From Hydrogenophaga pseudoflava NBRC 102511 (GTDB lineage Bacteria > Pseudomonadota > Gammaproteobacteria > Burkholderiales > Burkholderiaceae_C): a stretch of 41,262 nucleotides of DNA. Below the pieces are notes generated by a model. It saw only the letters and a program-made list of their open reading frames with translations, was not told the origin of the DNA and ran no database searches. Within the stretch, counting starts at the first letter, position 1. The number at the start of each line of letters is the position of its first letter. This document shows positions 1 through 9,808 of the stretch, piece after piece. Made by a program: the position numbers and the translations under genes. The stretch lies in assembly GCF_001592285.1 (NCBI RefSeq), contig NZ_BCWQ01000022.1:1-41262 (forward strand), given 5' to 3'.

Positions 1-1015
1 AGCGGTGTTCCACTGCAAGGTCCTTGATGGCGATTTCCGTTGGCTCCTTCGGCAGGATGCCGTGTCTCAGCGCCCCAATTACAGCCGCTGCAGAGGGGCC
101 TCCGAAGCTCAAGTAGTACCCCCATGGCATTCGACTGAAGGAATCAAGCGCCATGGTCAGAGTAGGTCTCCCTAAGGGCAACCAGGTGCGCTCGTCGACG
201 AGAAACAGGTCCATAGGCGTGTGATCGATCTCGATCCGCTCCAGGATGCGCGTGGTCTTGACGCCTGCCTTGCCGACCCGAAAGCGCCGATCCGCACTGG
301 CCTTGCCCTCCTTGAGCACGGTCATCTCATAGAGGTCGGCTCTGGCCAACATCCGATACGCGGTTCGTTCGCAGGGTGGAACGCACGGTGTGGCTGACAG
401 CGACTGCCGGTTCTCGATCTCGATCTTTGCCAGCAAGCGCGAATAGATGTTCTTTACCGTTGCCAAGGGCGAGGTGTTGTATGCCTCTGCTGTTGCCTCT
501 GACAACAGCTCATGCACCCTTGTGCCTTGGCGTGGCCTCTTGCTGCCACGCAGATCGAACCTGGGAACGAGAGCTCGCGAATCTTTCGCCGCCATGAATC
601 GCTTGTGCCAACGGTAGATCGTGATCACGCTGGGAGGCTTTGCGTCGCTGATCCTTTCCGCGACTTGCTCAATGATCGGCACCAGGTAGTCGGGCGTGAA
701 CACCGGCTTGCCCTCGGCGCAGATGGCCTCCAGGTAGCTGCGGCGGCGTTTGGCCTCCTTTTGCACCTCCGCAGGGAGTTGGTCCAGTGGTCTGGAGTAG
801 GTCGGTATCGACTTGGGGGACCGTTCCTCGGTAGTCGAGGCAGAGATCAACCCTTGTGCAAAGTCATCCAGCAACTGCTGTCGCTGCACAAGGGATAGGG
901 AGCCATCGGGGATGGTTTCCAGAAGTACTTCGCCGTTGGGCTGCAACCTGTCGATCCGAAAGGTCCCGCCTTGCCACTCAAAAACCATGTTCTTGCGCAA
1001 GCCAAAACCAGCCAT
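1..1015 (-). CDS. tnsB: Tn7-like transposase TnsB (DDE integrase family), partial, C-terminus beyond window
   Basis: Open for 338 codons from an ATG at 1015 to the window edge. The N-terminal part looks like DNA-binding helical domains of Mu/Tn7-type transposases (an ITIYRWHKRF helix near residues 131-140). The rve/DDE core begins near residue 262 (IEIDHTPMDL, D264 as likely first catalytic Asp), followed by TMALDSFSRMPWGYY (287-301). The other catalytic acidic residues lie outside the window. The start is supported by GGAGG six bases upstream and makes the gene overlap tnsA by 38 bp. Known role of the family: binds transposon ends and performs strand transfer. The tnsA-tnsB pairing on one strand indicates a heteromeric, cut-and-paste Tn7-like element. 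tnsC and a tniQ/tnsD target selector would be expected left of the window but cannot be seen. Confidence 0.85.
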   Translation of the reverse strand, partial: MAGFGLRKNMVFEWQGGTFRIDRLQPNGEVLLETIPDGSLSLVQRQQLLDDFAQGLISASTTEERSPKSIPTYSRPLDQLPAEVQKEAKRRRSYLEAICAEGKPVFTPDYLVPIIEQVAERISDAKPPSVITIYRWHKRFMAAKDSRALVPRFDLRGSKRPRQGTRVHELLSEATAEAYNTSPLATVKNIYSRLLAKIEIENRQSLSATPCVPPCERTAYRMLARADLYEMTVLKEGKASADRRFRVGKAGVKTTRILERIEIDHTPMDLFLVDERTWLPLGRPTLTMALDSFSRMPWGYYLSFGGPSAAAVIGALRHGILPKEPTEIAIKDLAVEHR

Positions 1016-1700
1016 CGTCTGCCTCCGTTGTGTGAGTCAATAGGGTCTCGGGCGAAAGGGGTGCATCAAGGCGGCAACGCAGCAGCCCGGCCATGAGCAA
1101 GCTGTAGGGATCAGCGCCGTGTGCTGCCAATACCTGGGTAGCCCGGGCCAGGCTCGCGGGAAGGTCCATCGCGCATCGGTGCAAGGCAGACTGTGCAAAC
1201 GCGCTGGTCAGGCGAACGCGCATCGCCTGGTGGCAAATCGCTCGCACGTTGGTCTGTCTGGGTTCTTGCCGCAGCACTTCATCGGTCAGGACGACGAAGG
1301 CCTGGCCGCTGCGTTTGAGGTGCGCGGCCACGCATTGCAGCTTGTGCCGAATGTCTTCCCTCGCAAGAAAAACGGCAGGCTTCACTTCGACCCAGATGCT
1401 TGTGCCGCATTGCAGAGTCACTTCCAGATCGGGGGTATATCTGCGCACACGACCCCCATCGGGGAAGGTGATGGTGGTCGGCTGCTCCCGATACCTGACC
1501 ACTTGAGGTGAGGCTTCCAGAAGGTAGATGGCGTCAAGTTCGAGCAGACCCTCGTGGTGCACCAGGCGCCCGTTTTTTCTGCTGGGAAACTTGCCCCGCA
1601 TGATCCCGCCGGAAGGGCTGATCACCTGCCGCGCGCGACGGTGGTTGTCGCCCACGGGCGTTCGCCCGTTCCAATGACCGCTCCACAGGTTTGTGGTCAT
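978..1700 (-). CDS. tnsA: TnsA-type endonuclease subunit of a Tn7-like transposase
   Basis: A 240-residue protein with the TnsA endonuclease arrangement: an acidic residue in HHEGLLELD (E50 or E54), D91 in YTPDLEV, and E105-V-K107 in WVEVKP, followed by an alpha/beta core and a C-terminal helical part. TnsA cuts the 5' ends of the transposon while TnsB cuts and joins the 3' ends, so a TnsA-containing element moves by cut-and-paste. I chose the ATG at 1700 over the one at 1718 because AGGAGA lies six bases upstream. The start overlaps the stop of the small upstream ORF in an ATGA arrangement, and the 3' end overlaps tnsB, so the genes look co-transcribed. The region just upstream of a tnsA gene is where one transposon end is normally sought. 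Confidence 0.85.
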   Translation of the reverse strand: MTTNLWSGHWNGRTPVGDNHRRARQVISPSGGIMRGKFPSRKNGRLVHHEGLLELDAIYLLEASPQVVRYREQPTTITFPDGGRVRRYTPDLEVTLQCGTSIWVEVKPAVFLAREDIRHKLQCVAAHLKRSGQAFVVLTDEVLRQEPRQTNVRAICHQAMRVRLTSAFAQSALHRCAMDLPASLARATQVLAAHGADPYSLLMAGLLRCRLDAPLSPETLLTHTTEADDGWFWLAQEHGF

Positions 1701-1927
1701 GGGTGTTCTCCTGGCCATGGAGCGGGCAGCACCGCGCCCTCCGCCATGGCAATGACAGTTGGATATGACTGTTTTTGGGCGTAGCTACGCCCGCATCGGG
1801 CTATCTCAGCCGATGAAAACAGTGGTTTGGGGAGGGGAGCGGTCTTGACGCTGGGAAATGCGTCCGCGATACTGAAGGTGTCATCCGAGGTATCGACAGA
1901 TGCTTCACCCAACGGGGCAAGCCGCAA
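1697..1927 (-). CDS. possible small hypothetical protein in the tns operon
   Basis: A 76-codon frame with a TTG start at 1927, 15 bp after the stop of the XRE gene, whose own stop overlaps the tnsA ATG as ATGA. That tight spacing is the only argument for coding. The product is not recognised, shows no membrane segment or motif I can name, and its DNA contains a perfect 16-bp palindrome (1777-1792), which would fit non-coding regulatory DNA equally well. No strong ribosome-binding site precedes the TTG. Confidence 0.3.
   Translation of the reverse strand: MRLAPLGEASVDTSDDTFSIADAFPSVKTAPLPKPLFSSAEIARCGRSYAQKQSYPTVIAMAEGAVLPAPWPGEHP
1777..1792. repeat. perfect 16-bp palindrome upstream of tnsA
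   Basis: GGGCGTAG followed directly by CTACGCCC. It lies 77 bp upstream of the tnsA start and 150 bp downstream of the XRE stop. It could be an operator for the XRE protein or another dimeric regulator, or a transposase-associated site. A hairpin without a loop is unlikely to be a terminator, and there is no flanking T-run. Confidence 0.5.
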
Positions 1928-1942
1928 GGTTTGTCCCGTTTT

Positions 1943-2362
1943 CTACATGGGCGCCTCCATGCTGGTTCGGCGCTTCAGTCGGCGCGCTGGTTCGCGGGAT
2001 TCGTGCATGGTGCCGCGCAACGCCAGCACCTCTCGGATCATTCGCACTTGCGCGGGCGTGAGGTGCTCAATCTCGCCGCGTAGATCGCTGAGGAGCCGGT
2101 AGATGTCGGCGGGGGCATCCGGCTCGATCACAAGCTTGCGGTGTGACTCCTGGGCTGCGGCGCGCAAGGCTTCCTGTTCTTCCTTGGTCAGCGGGATTGC
2201 CGCTGTCAGGCGCTCCACGAACTCATCGGTGGGCGGTCCCTTCAGTCCAACTTCGAGCGCGGATATGTAACTTTGCTCGTAGCCGACGAGCTTTGCTAAT
2301 TCGACTTGGCGAAGGCCATGCCTAACTCGGATGGAATGCAGGGACTCAGAGAACGGGCTCAT
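1943..2362 (-). CDS. XRE-family helix-turn-helix transcriptional regulator
   Basis: A 139-residue protein. Residues 8-60 match the lambda-repressor-like HTH (RVRHGLRQVELAKLVGYEQ then SYISALEVGLKGPP), with the usual helix-2/helix-3 spacing. The C-terminal half is charged and helical, without a peptidase motif. It starts with ATG at 2362 and reads in the same direction as tnsA-tnsB, 15 bp before the next frame, so it is probably the first gene of that operon. I infer that it regulates the transposition genes, possibly through the AT-rich DNA upstream. That is context only. Confidence 0.75.
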   Translation of the reverse strand: MSPFSESLHSIRVRHGLRQVELAKLVGYEQSYISALEVGLKGPPTDEFVERLTAAIPLTKEEQEALRAAAQESHRKLVIEPDAPADIYRLLSDLRGEIEHLTPAQVRMIREVLALRGTMHESREPARRLKRRTSMEAPM

Positions 2363-2909
2363 GACCCGAAATTCTGGACCGAACTCTCGGTCGTGTAAAT
2401 ATAAAAAAGTCGTTATAGATCAGTGAGGTACGGAGCTTGGAGGCAAAAAGTTGAGTATTTGCAAATTTCGTCATTTCAGCATTTTTACATTTAATCATTG
2501 GTGCGTTTGATGCGATCTTTTGATTGCTGCGGCTGCGCTTTTCCTATTGCTATAGAAATGTGAACACAAGAACTGAGACTCGCACGAAGTTTCATAATGT
2601 AAAAGTCTCTGTTTTGCCGTAATTTCAGAAGAGCTGTCAATCCGGGGGGTGTTGGCGGATCGCCATGAGCAGAGCAGGTCAGTCCCTGCAGCGATGACCT
2701 GATGTGTCTCCGCACTAGTTCACAGCGCCACCCTTCGCCTTGACATTGGTCCTCGCTGGGTGGATTGGTGACGTCCACTCCTTCGGCTGCTGTCATGCCT
2801 GGACCTGTAGGTGCATGCTAGTTCGGCGGACGGCGCACTGAGCTATGCCGCAAACGTTTAAAGACCGCAGCCACCTGCGCTCGCTACGCCTAAACCAAGA
2901 AGACGGTTC
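2363..2909. other. AT-rich intergenic region, candidate transposon end / promoter of the XRE-tns operon
   Basis: No convincing gene. The first 280 bp are much richer in A/T than their surroundings and contain two related 13-bp sequences in direct orientation: 2469-2481 (CGTCATTTCAGCA) and 2618-2630 (CGTAATTTCAGAA), each preceded by AAAAGT-rich DNA. Repeats of this kind are what transposase-binding sites at a Tn7-like end look like, but the terminal bases cannot be fixed by eye. The segment must also carry the promoter for the XRE gene. The 13-bp repeat at 2800-2812 is listed separately. Confidence 0.4.
2800..2812. repeat. 13-bp direct repeat, left copy (brackets the defence block)
   Basis: TGGACCTGTAGGT, found again exactly at 15708-15720 in the same orientation. 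The two copies bracket the restriction-modification, toxin-antitoxin and ubiquitin-like genes. Bases 2803-2812 form an imperfect palindrome (ACCT-GT-AGGT). It could be an island junction or target duplication. No integrase is present in the bracketed segment. Confidence 0.45.
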
Positions 2910-3662
2910 TTACCGAAGGAAGATGTCCGCTTGGTCATCTAGGCGCGCTTTGACGCGCTCCCAGTCCGGCATGTACAGCGTCAAGGTTCGGTAGAAGGCG
3001 CTGCTATGGTTGTAATGCTTCAGGTGGCACATCTCGTGAAGCAGCACATAGTCAATGGCCTCACGCTGCGCAGCCACCAGCCGCGGATTGAGTGTCAGTC
3101 GACCCGATGGGGAGCAGCTGCCCCATTGGCGGGTCATGAACTGCAAGCGAAACGACGGCACCTCGCGAACCCACCTCAACGGCTCGGAAATAACGTTGAG
3201 GCGTATCGCGAAAACTTCCCGAGCCCGTTCGCGATACCAAGTGTCGATACACGCGCGGATCTGATCGACGTCGTGGCAAGGCACATTCACCACCACAAAC
3301 GCTCCACGCAACTTTGCCTCGGCAGCGCTCGCCGGCTCAACCACAACCTTGAGCCGATATCGCTTGCCAAGGTAGTGGATGGACTCTCCGCTCACGTACT
3401 CGCGCGGCAGCACATGCACCATCCGCGCCTTGGCAGCAGCGACATGCTGACTGATCCAGCGCGAGCGCTTGCGGACCGCCGCCAGGACGTCGGCTAACGG
3501 GGTTGACGGTGGCGCGTCGACCTGCACGCGGCCATCTGGCTCAACGTGGATCGCTACCCGCGGAACAACGCGTGTGGTTTGCCGCCGCAACGTGAAAGCA
3601 ATCTGCTCATCACCGTACGCCACTCGGTGCTGACCATCGAAACCCAACGTCTCCATGGTCAA
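2910..3662 (-). CDS. YgjP/SprT-like zinc metallopeptidase (DUF45 family) in the hsd operon
   Basis: 250 residues. The C-terminal half carries the family motif HEMCHLKHYNHSSAFY (H209, E210, H213 as zinc ligands and catalytic Glu, then NHS) after RQWGSCSPSGRLTLNPRLV, which is also diagnostic. The N-terminal half is a beta-rich DUF45 domain. The ATG at 3662 overlaps the hsdR stop in an ATGA arrangement, so translation is probably coupled; an internal ATG at 3656 is an alternative. Proteins of this family are frequently encoded beside type I hsdR genes, but their role in restriction is not established. Proteolytic control of HsdR is a reasonable guess only. Confidence 0.85.
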   Translation of the reverse strand: MTMETLGFDGQHRVAYGDEQIAFTLRRQTTRVVPRVAIHVEPDGRVQVDAPPSTPLADVLAAVRKRSRWISQHVAAAKARMVHVLPREYVSGESIHYLGKRYRLKVVVEPASAAEAKLRGAFVVVNVPCHDVDQIRACIDTWYRERAREVFAIRLNVISEPLRWVREVPSFRLQFMTRQWGSCSPSGRLTLNPRLVAAQREAIDYVLLHEMCHLKHYNHSSAFYRTLTLYMPDWERVKARLDDQADIFLR

Positions 3663-6600
3663 GCCTTGCTGAGGCCGATGCGGGTGATCTGGATGACTTG
3701 TTCCACCACCTGCTTGGCGTTGTCCAGCCCCAGGCTGCCAAAGAGCAGTGGCAGCAGCCCCTTGCGAATCGCTGCCTCGATGTTCTGGGGGTTGAGTGAG
3801 TTCTCAGCGACTGCATCCTTGACCACGGTGTCGATGGCCAGGGACTGCTGCACCAAGCGCTCAAGGGCCTGGGATTCCAGAGCGGCAAAGCTGTCTTCAC
3901 CCAGCACCAAGCGGATGGCACCAAAGTAGGCCTTGGCATGTGGGTTGGCTGCCAGCTCATCCGGCGTACCGGGCGTCGCCCGCGACGCCACCTGTTCCTC
4001 GAAAGACTTGAACAAGGCGTACTGTTTCAGCGGGTGGTCGAACATTGCCTCCGCCTCGGCAATCGCCTGGCGCAGCAACTCACCGAACACCTTCTGTGCG
4101 TACGGATCCTCAGCGAGTTCTTGCTCGATGGTCTTCCGCAGCCGGGTCCGGATCATGTCCGTCTCATTGCGGGTCTTCTCTTCCGACCAGTCCTCAGGCT
4201 TCTCGGCCTGGCCTAACTGATGCACCAGATAGACGCCCTCGGGGTCGCGCACCTCGGTACCGATGACCTGCTTGTCGACCAGCTTGCGGATCTGCTCTTC
4301 GTAGACGCTGTAGTCCACCGTCTCCATGGCATCTCGGCGAGCCGTTTGGCGCAGTTCTGTGAAGAAGCGCAGATCACTCTTGTACCGTGTAATCAGTTCC
4401 TCTGCAAAGCTCTTGTCCTCGAAGAAGCTCCGCGAAGACAGTGCCGTCTGAAGGCACAGGCCGAAAGCGGTGAGCGCATCGTAGAAGTCGTCGCGCAGCT
4501 TCTGCCGCTCGTCGTACTCGGTGCCGTCGGCGTCCTTCACGAAGCGAGGGGCGAGCACCTGCCGATACTGCTCGCGGTCCAGCTTGTTGGTGACCGACCT
4601 GAAGAAGGACCACAGCTGCTCGTGAAGCGCCGGCAGGCGCTTGTACTCGGTGCTGAACTGGTGGTACAGCCCTTCGAGGTCCTGAACATCGAACCCACCT
4701 TGCGTCCGCGACTCCAAGTCTTGATAGGCGCGAATGGCAGTGTCCAGTTCCTTCAGGATGCCGCGATAGTCCACCAGCACGCCATAGCGCTTGGCATCGT
4801 GCAAGCGGTTCACCCGCGCGACCGCCTGGATCAGGTTGTGCCCCTTGAGCGGCTTGTCGATGTACAGCACCGTGTTGCGTGGTTCATCGAAGCCCGTCAG
4901 CAGCTTGTCCACGACGATCAGCAGGTCTGGCGCTCCGTCAGTGCCAAAGTCACCGATCACCTGCTTCTCGTAGGCTTCAGGGTCGTTGCCGCAGGTGGCC
5001 ATGGCCTGCTTCCACCACTTCTGGACTTCAGGCAGCGTGTCCTCGTCGACTTCCGAGTTGCCCTCGCGGGTGTCGGGTGCCGAGATCACGATCGCGCTCG
5101 TCACCAGGCCTGTCTCGTCCAACGCCTTCTTGTAGCGAATCGCATCCAGCTTGCTGTCGGTTGCGACTTGGGCCTTCAGACCTAGGCCCAGCTTCTTGAT
5201 GTTCTCGTTGAAGTGGGTCGCGATGTCCCAGGCGATCAGCTCGATGCGGTTGGCCGCCCCATAGATAGCGCCCTTCTTTGCGAACTTGCGCTTCAGATCA
5301 CTGCGCTGCGCATCGCTGAGGTTGCTGGTGATCTTGTCGAACCAGCGGTTGACGGCCTCTTCGTTGATGTCCAGTTCCGGCACGCGCTCTTCGTAGAGCA
5401 GTGGAGCCACGGTTTCGTCCTCCACCGCGCGTTGCATGGTGTAGGCGTGGACGATGGGGCCGAACTTGTTGGAAGTCTTCTCGTCCTTGAGTAGCGGCGT
5501 TCCCGTGAAGGCGATGTAAGCAGCCTTCGGCAATGCCTTCTTCATCCGCTCATGGGTCTCGCCGCCATGGCTCCGGTGGCCTTCGTCGACCAGCACGATC
5601 ATGTCCGCCGAGTCATTGCGGCACTCAGGCAACTTGGACGCCGTGTTGAATTTGTGGACAAGCGTGAAGGTGATCCGCTCGGTCCCTTTGCCGATGCGCT
5701 GGGCCAGGTCACGACCGGACAGGGTGCGGCTGCGCTCACCATCCTTCTGCGTGGCGATGCTCGACCCGAAGGCCCCGCCCGTCATGAAATTGCGCGAGAG
5801 CTGGGTTTCAAGATCCACGCGATCGGTGACCACCACGATGCGGCATTCCTTGAGGCTTTCGACCAGCAGCAGGGCCTTGGTCAAGAACACCATGGTGAAG
5901 CTCTTGCCGGAGCCCGTGGTGTGCCAGACAACACCACCCTCGCGGCCACCGCCCTGCGAATCAGGCTTCTTCTGGCTGATGCGCGACAGCAGTGCGCGGA
6001 TACCGAAGAACTGCTGGTAGCGAGCGACGATCTTGCCGACCTTGCGGTCGAAGAGCACGTAGCCGCGCAGGAACTCCAACAGGCGGGACGGCGTTAGCAG
6101 GCTGACCAGCAACCGATCTTGCTCAGTGGCCTGCATCGGCGCGCTCCAGAGCGTGTCGAAGTAGGTGGCGAGCGATGCAGGCTTGCCTTCAAACAACGCG
6201 GCACGGACGTCCGGAGGCAAAGGCGCGTTCTTGACGGCCAGCAGGTGAGCGTCGTCGAACTCTTCCTCTCGCCATTTGGCCCAGAACTTGGCGGCGGTGT
6301 GGGTGGTGCCGTAGCGCCCCTCGGTCTGGCTGATGGACAGCAGCAGTTGGGCGTAAGCGAACAGATTGGGGATCTCGTCTGGCCGCTGGTTGCGCAGATG
6401 CTGGCTGATGCCTTCTTGCACCATGGCCTTAGAGGGGTAGCTGCCGCCCCCCGACTCCGGACGCTTGGACTCGATCACCACCAACGGGATGCCGTTCACG
6501 TAAGCCACCGCGTCTGGAGTCCGGTGGTGTGTGCCTTGCGCAGACAACACCTCCAGTTCCTCGGTCACGTCCCAGCGGTTCGCAGAAGCATCCCTCCAGT

Positions 6601-6970
6601 CGATCACCGCAATGGTGGGCTGGTGCTTCTTGCCATCCGGCATGAACTCCGTAACCGTGATGCCCAATGCCAGCTTGCCGTAAAGCCGCTCGTTGGCCGG
6701 CATGAGGCCTTCCGCCAAGCTGAGCGCCGACAACTCCCGCACGATCTGCTCGATGCCACTGGGCGATAGCGGGTACCACTCGCCCTTGTATTCGTAGCGG
6801 CGGGTCTGCAGCACCTCGATCAGCCGCCCCTTGAGCAACACTTCACGCGTGCTGCCGCGCAGGCTCAGCGCCTGCGCCGTCGTCTGGAAGTTCCAGCCCA
6901 GATTGCATAGCAGGTGCAGCGCTGGCAGGTGGGCGCTGTACCGCTCGCGGGAGTTGGGCGTGGTGTTCAT
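3659..6970 (-). CDS. hsdR: type I restriction enzyme, endonuclease/translocase subunit HsdR
   Basis: 1103 residues, normal for the family. The N-terminal PD-(D/E)xK nuclease shows D153 in TPDAVAYVNG and E167-S-K169 in VVIESKRP. The SF2 helicase core has Walker A TTGSGKS (351-357), a DEAH-like VDEGHRSHGG, a motif III-like AFTGTPL, and QAVARVNR as motif VI. The C-terminal helical region should dock on the methylase. HsdR joins HsdM2-HsdS to translocate DNA in an ATP-dependent way and cut unmodified DNA far from the site. The ATG at 6970 overlaps the hsdS stop by 4 bp and the stop overlaps the next gene by 4 bp. All key motifs look intact. Confidence 0.95.
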   Translation of the reverse strand: MNTTPNSRERYSAHLPALHLLCNLGWNFQTTAQALSLRGSTREVLLKGRLIEVLQTRRYEYKGEWYPLSPSGIEQIVRELSALSLAEGLMPANERLYGKLALGITVTEFMPDGKKHQPTIAVIDWRDASANRWDVTEELEVLSAQGTHHRTPDAVAYVNGIPLVVIESKRPESGGGSYPSKAMVQEGISQHLRNQRPDEIPNLFAYAQLLLSISQTEGRYGTTHTAAKFWAKWREEEFDDAHLLAVKNAPLPPDVRAALFEGKPASLATYFDTLWSAPMQATEQDRLLVSLLTPSRLLEFLRGYVLFDRKVGKIVARYQQFFGIRALLSRISQKKPDSQGGGREGGVVWHTTGSGKSFTMVFLTKALLLVESLKECRIVVVTDRVDLETQLSRNFMTGGAFGSSIATQKDGERSRTLSGRDLAQRIGKGTERITFTLVHKFNTASKLPECRNDSADMIVLVDEGHRSHGGETHERMKKALPKAAYIAFTGTPLLKDEKTSNKFGPIVHAYTMQRAVEDETVAPLLYEERVPELDINEEAVNRWFDKITSNLSDAQRSDLKRKFAKKGAIYGAANRIELIAWDIATHFNENIKKLGLGLKAQVATDSKLDAIRYKKALDETGLVTSAIVISAPDTREGNSEVDEDTLPEVQKWWKQAMATCGNDPEAYEKQVIGDFGTDGAPDLLIVVDKLLTGFDEPRNTVLYIDKPLKGHNLIQAVARVNRLHDAKRYGVLVDYRGILKELDTAIRAYQDLESRTQGGFDVQDLEGLYHQFSTEYKRLPALHEQLWSFFRSVTNKLDREQYRQVLAPRFVKDADGTEYDERQKLRDDFYDALTAFGLCLQTALSSRSFFEDKSFAEELITRYKSDLRFFTELRQTARRDAMETVDYSVYEEQIRKLVDKQVIGTEVRDPEGVYLVHQLGQAEKPEDWSEEKTRNETDMIRTRLRKTIEQELAEDPYAQKVFGELLRQAIAEAEAMFDHPLKQYALFKSFEEQVASRATPGTPDELAANPHAKAYFGAIRLVLGEDSFAALESQALERLVQQSLAIDTVVKDAVAENSLNPQNIEAAIRKGLLPLLFGSLGLDNAKQVVEQVIQITRIGLSKA

Positions 6971-8181
6971 GCTTGGGCTTCCGTCTCGGCAGCGGGTACC
7001 TTGACGCGGCGCTTACCGGCCAGGAGCTGGGACATCAGAGCAGCTTTCTCGCGTTTGAGGAGATCGAGATCGCGCTCACGCAATTCAACGTACCTCGCAG
7101 CTGTTGTCAGCACCGCGGCAATTCGGTTCTGAGCCGCCATCGGTGGCACTGGAACCCGGCAGGCAAGGAAGTCTGCCGGTCGAATGTTCAGCAGTCCGTT
7201 GTTCCGTACTCCTGTGTTGACGATTGCCCCGAGTTGGTCGTGCAAGTAGTCAGCGCGAAACAGGTGCTCGTAGAAGGTCGCGTTCAGGCTGGGCAGCAGT
7301 TTGAAGCAGACATAGACATTGGGCACCAGGCCGCGCTCGTAGCCCCTTAGGGCGAATACACAGCCGAATTCGTACAGCTTGGAGTTGCCCTTGTTGTAGG
7401 CAAACTCGCCACGATCGAGAGCGATGTAGTTCTCAACGCTCTTGCCAGCCATGAAGCGACTGTACTTCTCGTCCTGGCGTACAAAGCCGCTGCCGGACGA
7501 GATCATCAGAACCGGTAGGACCTCTTCCTCATTCGCACGCCGCTGAATCCTCTCGGAGACTTCGCTCAATGCGCTCAGATCCCACTCGCCGGACATCACA
7601 GGTTTAATGAGCAACTGCCGTTGCAACGCCTTCAACTGCCGGTGGCCAGCGGAAACCAGTTGCTCAGCAGTCCCAATGGCGTGGTCCCAAGTGGACAAAG
7701 TATCGCCAATGCGCCTCTGCTCCTTGGTGGGCGGTTTGGCTATCCGGAGCGGTTTCAACACCTCGAGGTTGATGTTTTTCTGGGCGTTCTGACCGGCCTG
7801 TGCCTCAAGGTCTTCCTTTCTGGACGCAAGCGCGTACTTGAGCCAAAGCAGGTCTGTTGCCGCTGACAGCGGTCTGATTCCGACGACGCTGTCCGGGCAT
7901 GCAGTAGGTATCCTGGTGATCGCCGTAGCGCCGATGTTTGCAGCAATTGTGAGAAGGATCGTTCCTTCTTCGAACACCTTGCTGACGGTCAGACCTAATG
8001 CATTCAGTGTCTGGCTGTGTGTACGCAGGTACAACTGCGCACCTGCGACATCCCCAGTTTGAACAAACGGTGTCTCACCACCGAAGTACTTCGGGTCGTT
8101 TCGCGGACGCGCAGAGAATCTCCCTCGCTCGACAGTTGCTATGGAATCAAGACGCTCGAGTGTCCAGCCATCAGGAAGCAT
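6967..8181 (-). CDS. hsdS: type I restriction-modification specificity subunit HsdS (two target-recognition domains)
   Basis: 404 residues with the two-fold layout of HsdS: first target-recognition domain about 1-150, a conserved helical spacer around 155-200 (PTKEQRRIGDTLSTWD), second domain about 200-345, and a second spacer near 350-390 (PPMAAQNRIAAVLTTAA). The two halves should each read one part of a split recognition sequence and hold two HsdM subunits. The ATG at 8181 has GAGGGG five bases upstream. About 100 bp separate it from hsdM, holding no gene I can support. The recognition sequence cannot be predicted by eye. Confidence 0.9.
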   Translation of the reverse strand: MLPDGWTLERLDSIATVERGRFSARPRNDPKYFGGETPFVQTGDVAGAQLYLRTHSQTLNALGLTVSKVFEEGTILLTIAANIGATAITRIPTACPDSVVGIRPLSAATDLLWLKYALASRKEDLEAQAGQNAQKNINLEVLKPLRIAKPPTKEQRRIGDTLSTWDHAIGTAEQLVSAGHRQLKALQRQLLIKPVMSGEWDLSALSEVSERIQRRANEEEVLPVLMISSGSGFVRQDEKYSRFMAGKSVENYIALDRGEFAYNKGNSKLYEFGCVFALRGYERGLVPNVYVCFKLLPSLNATFYEHLFRADYLHDQLGAIVNTGVRNNGLLNIRPADFLACRVPVPPMAAQNRIAAVLTTAARYVELRERDLDLLKREKAALMSQLLAGKRRVKVPAAETEAQA

Positions 8182-8285
8182 CTCTACCCCTCGTCGTTTT
8201 ACTCAACGAGCTGATCGTCGTAACGGGTCCGCTGGGATTTATCTGCCAAGAAGGACTCTTGCTTGAGAAGCAGCGCTCGTAACCT

Positions 8286-9800
<1,515 letters not shown>

Positions 9801-9808
9801 CTGTGCTC

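Noticed and set aside
512..1511. plus-strand frames over the tnsB/tnsA region
   Set aside because: The minus strand gives continuous TnsB and TnsA with catalytic motifs and ribosome-binding sites; the plus frames are shadows.
2491..2796. 101-codon minus-strand frame in the AT-rich gap
   Set aside because: No family resemblance, no ribosome-binding site, mixed composition and many Ser/Cys/Gln; overlaps candidate transposase sites.
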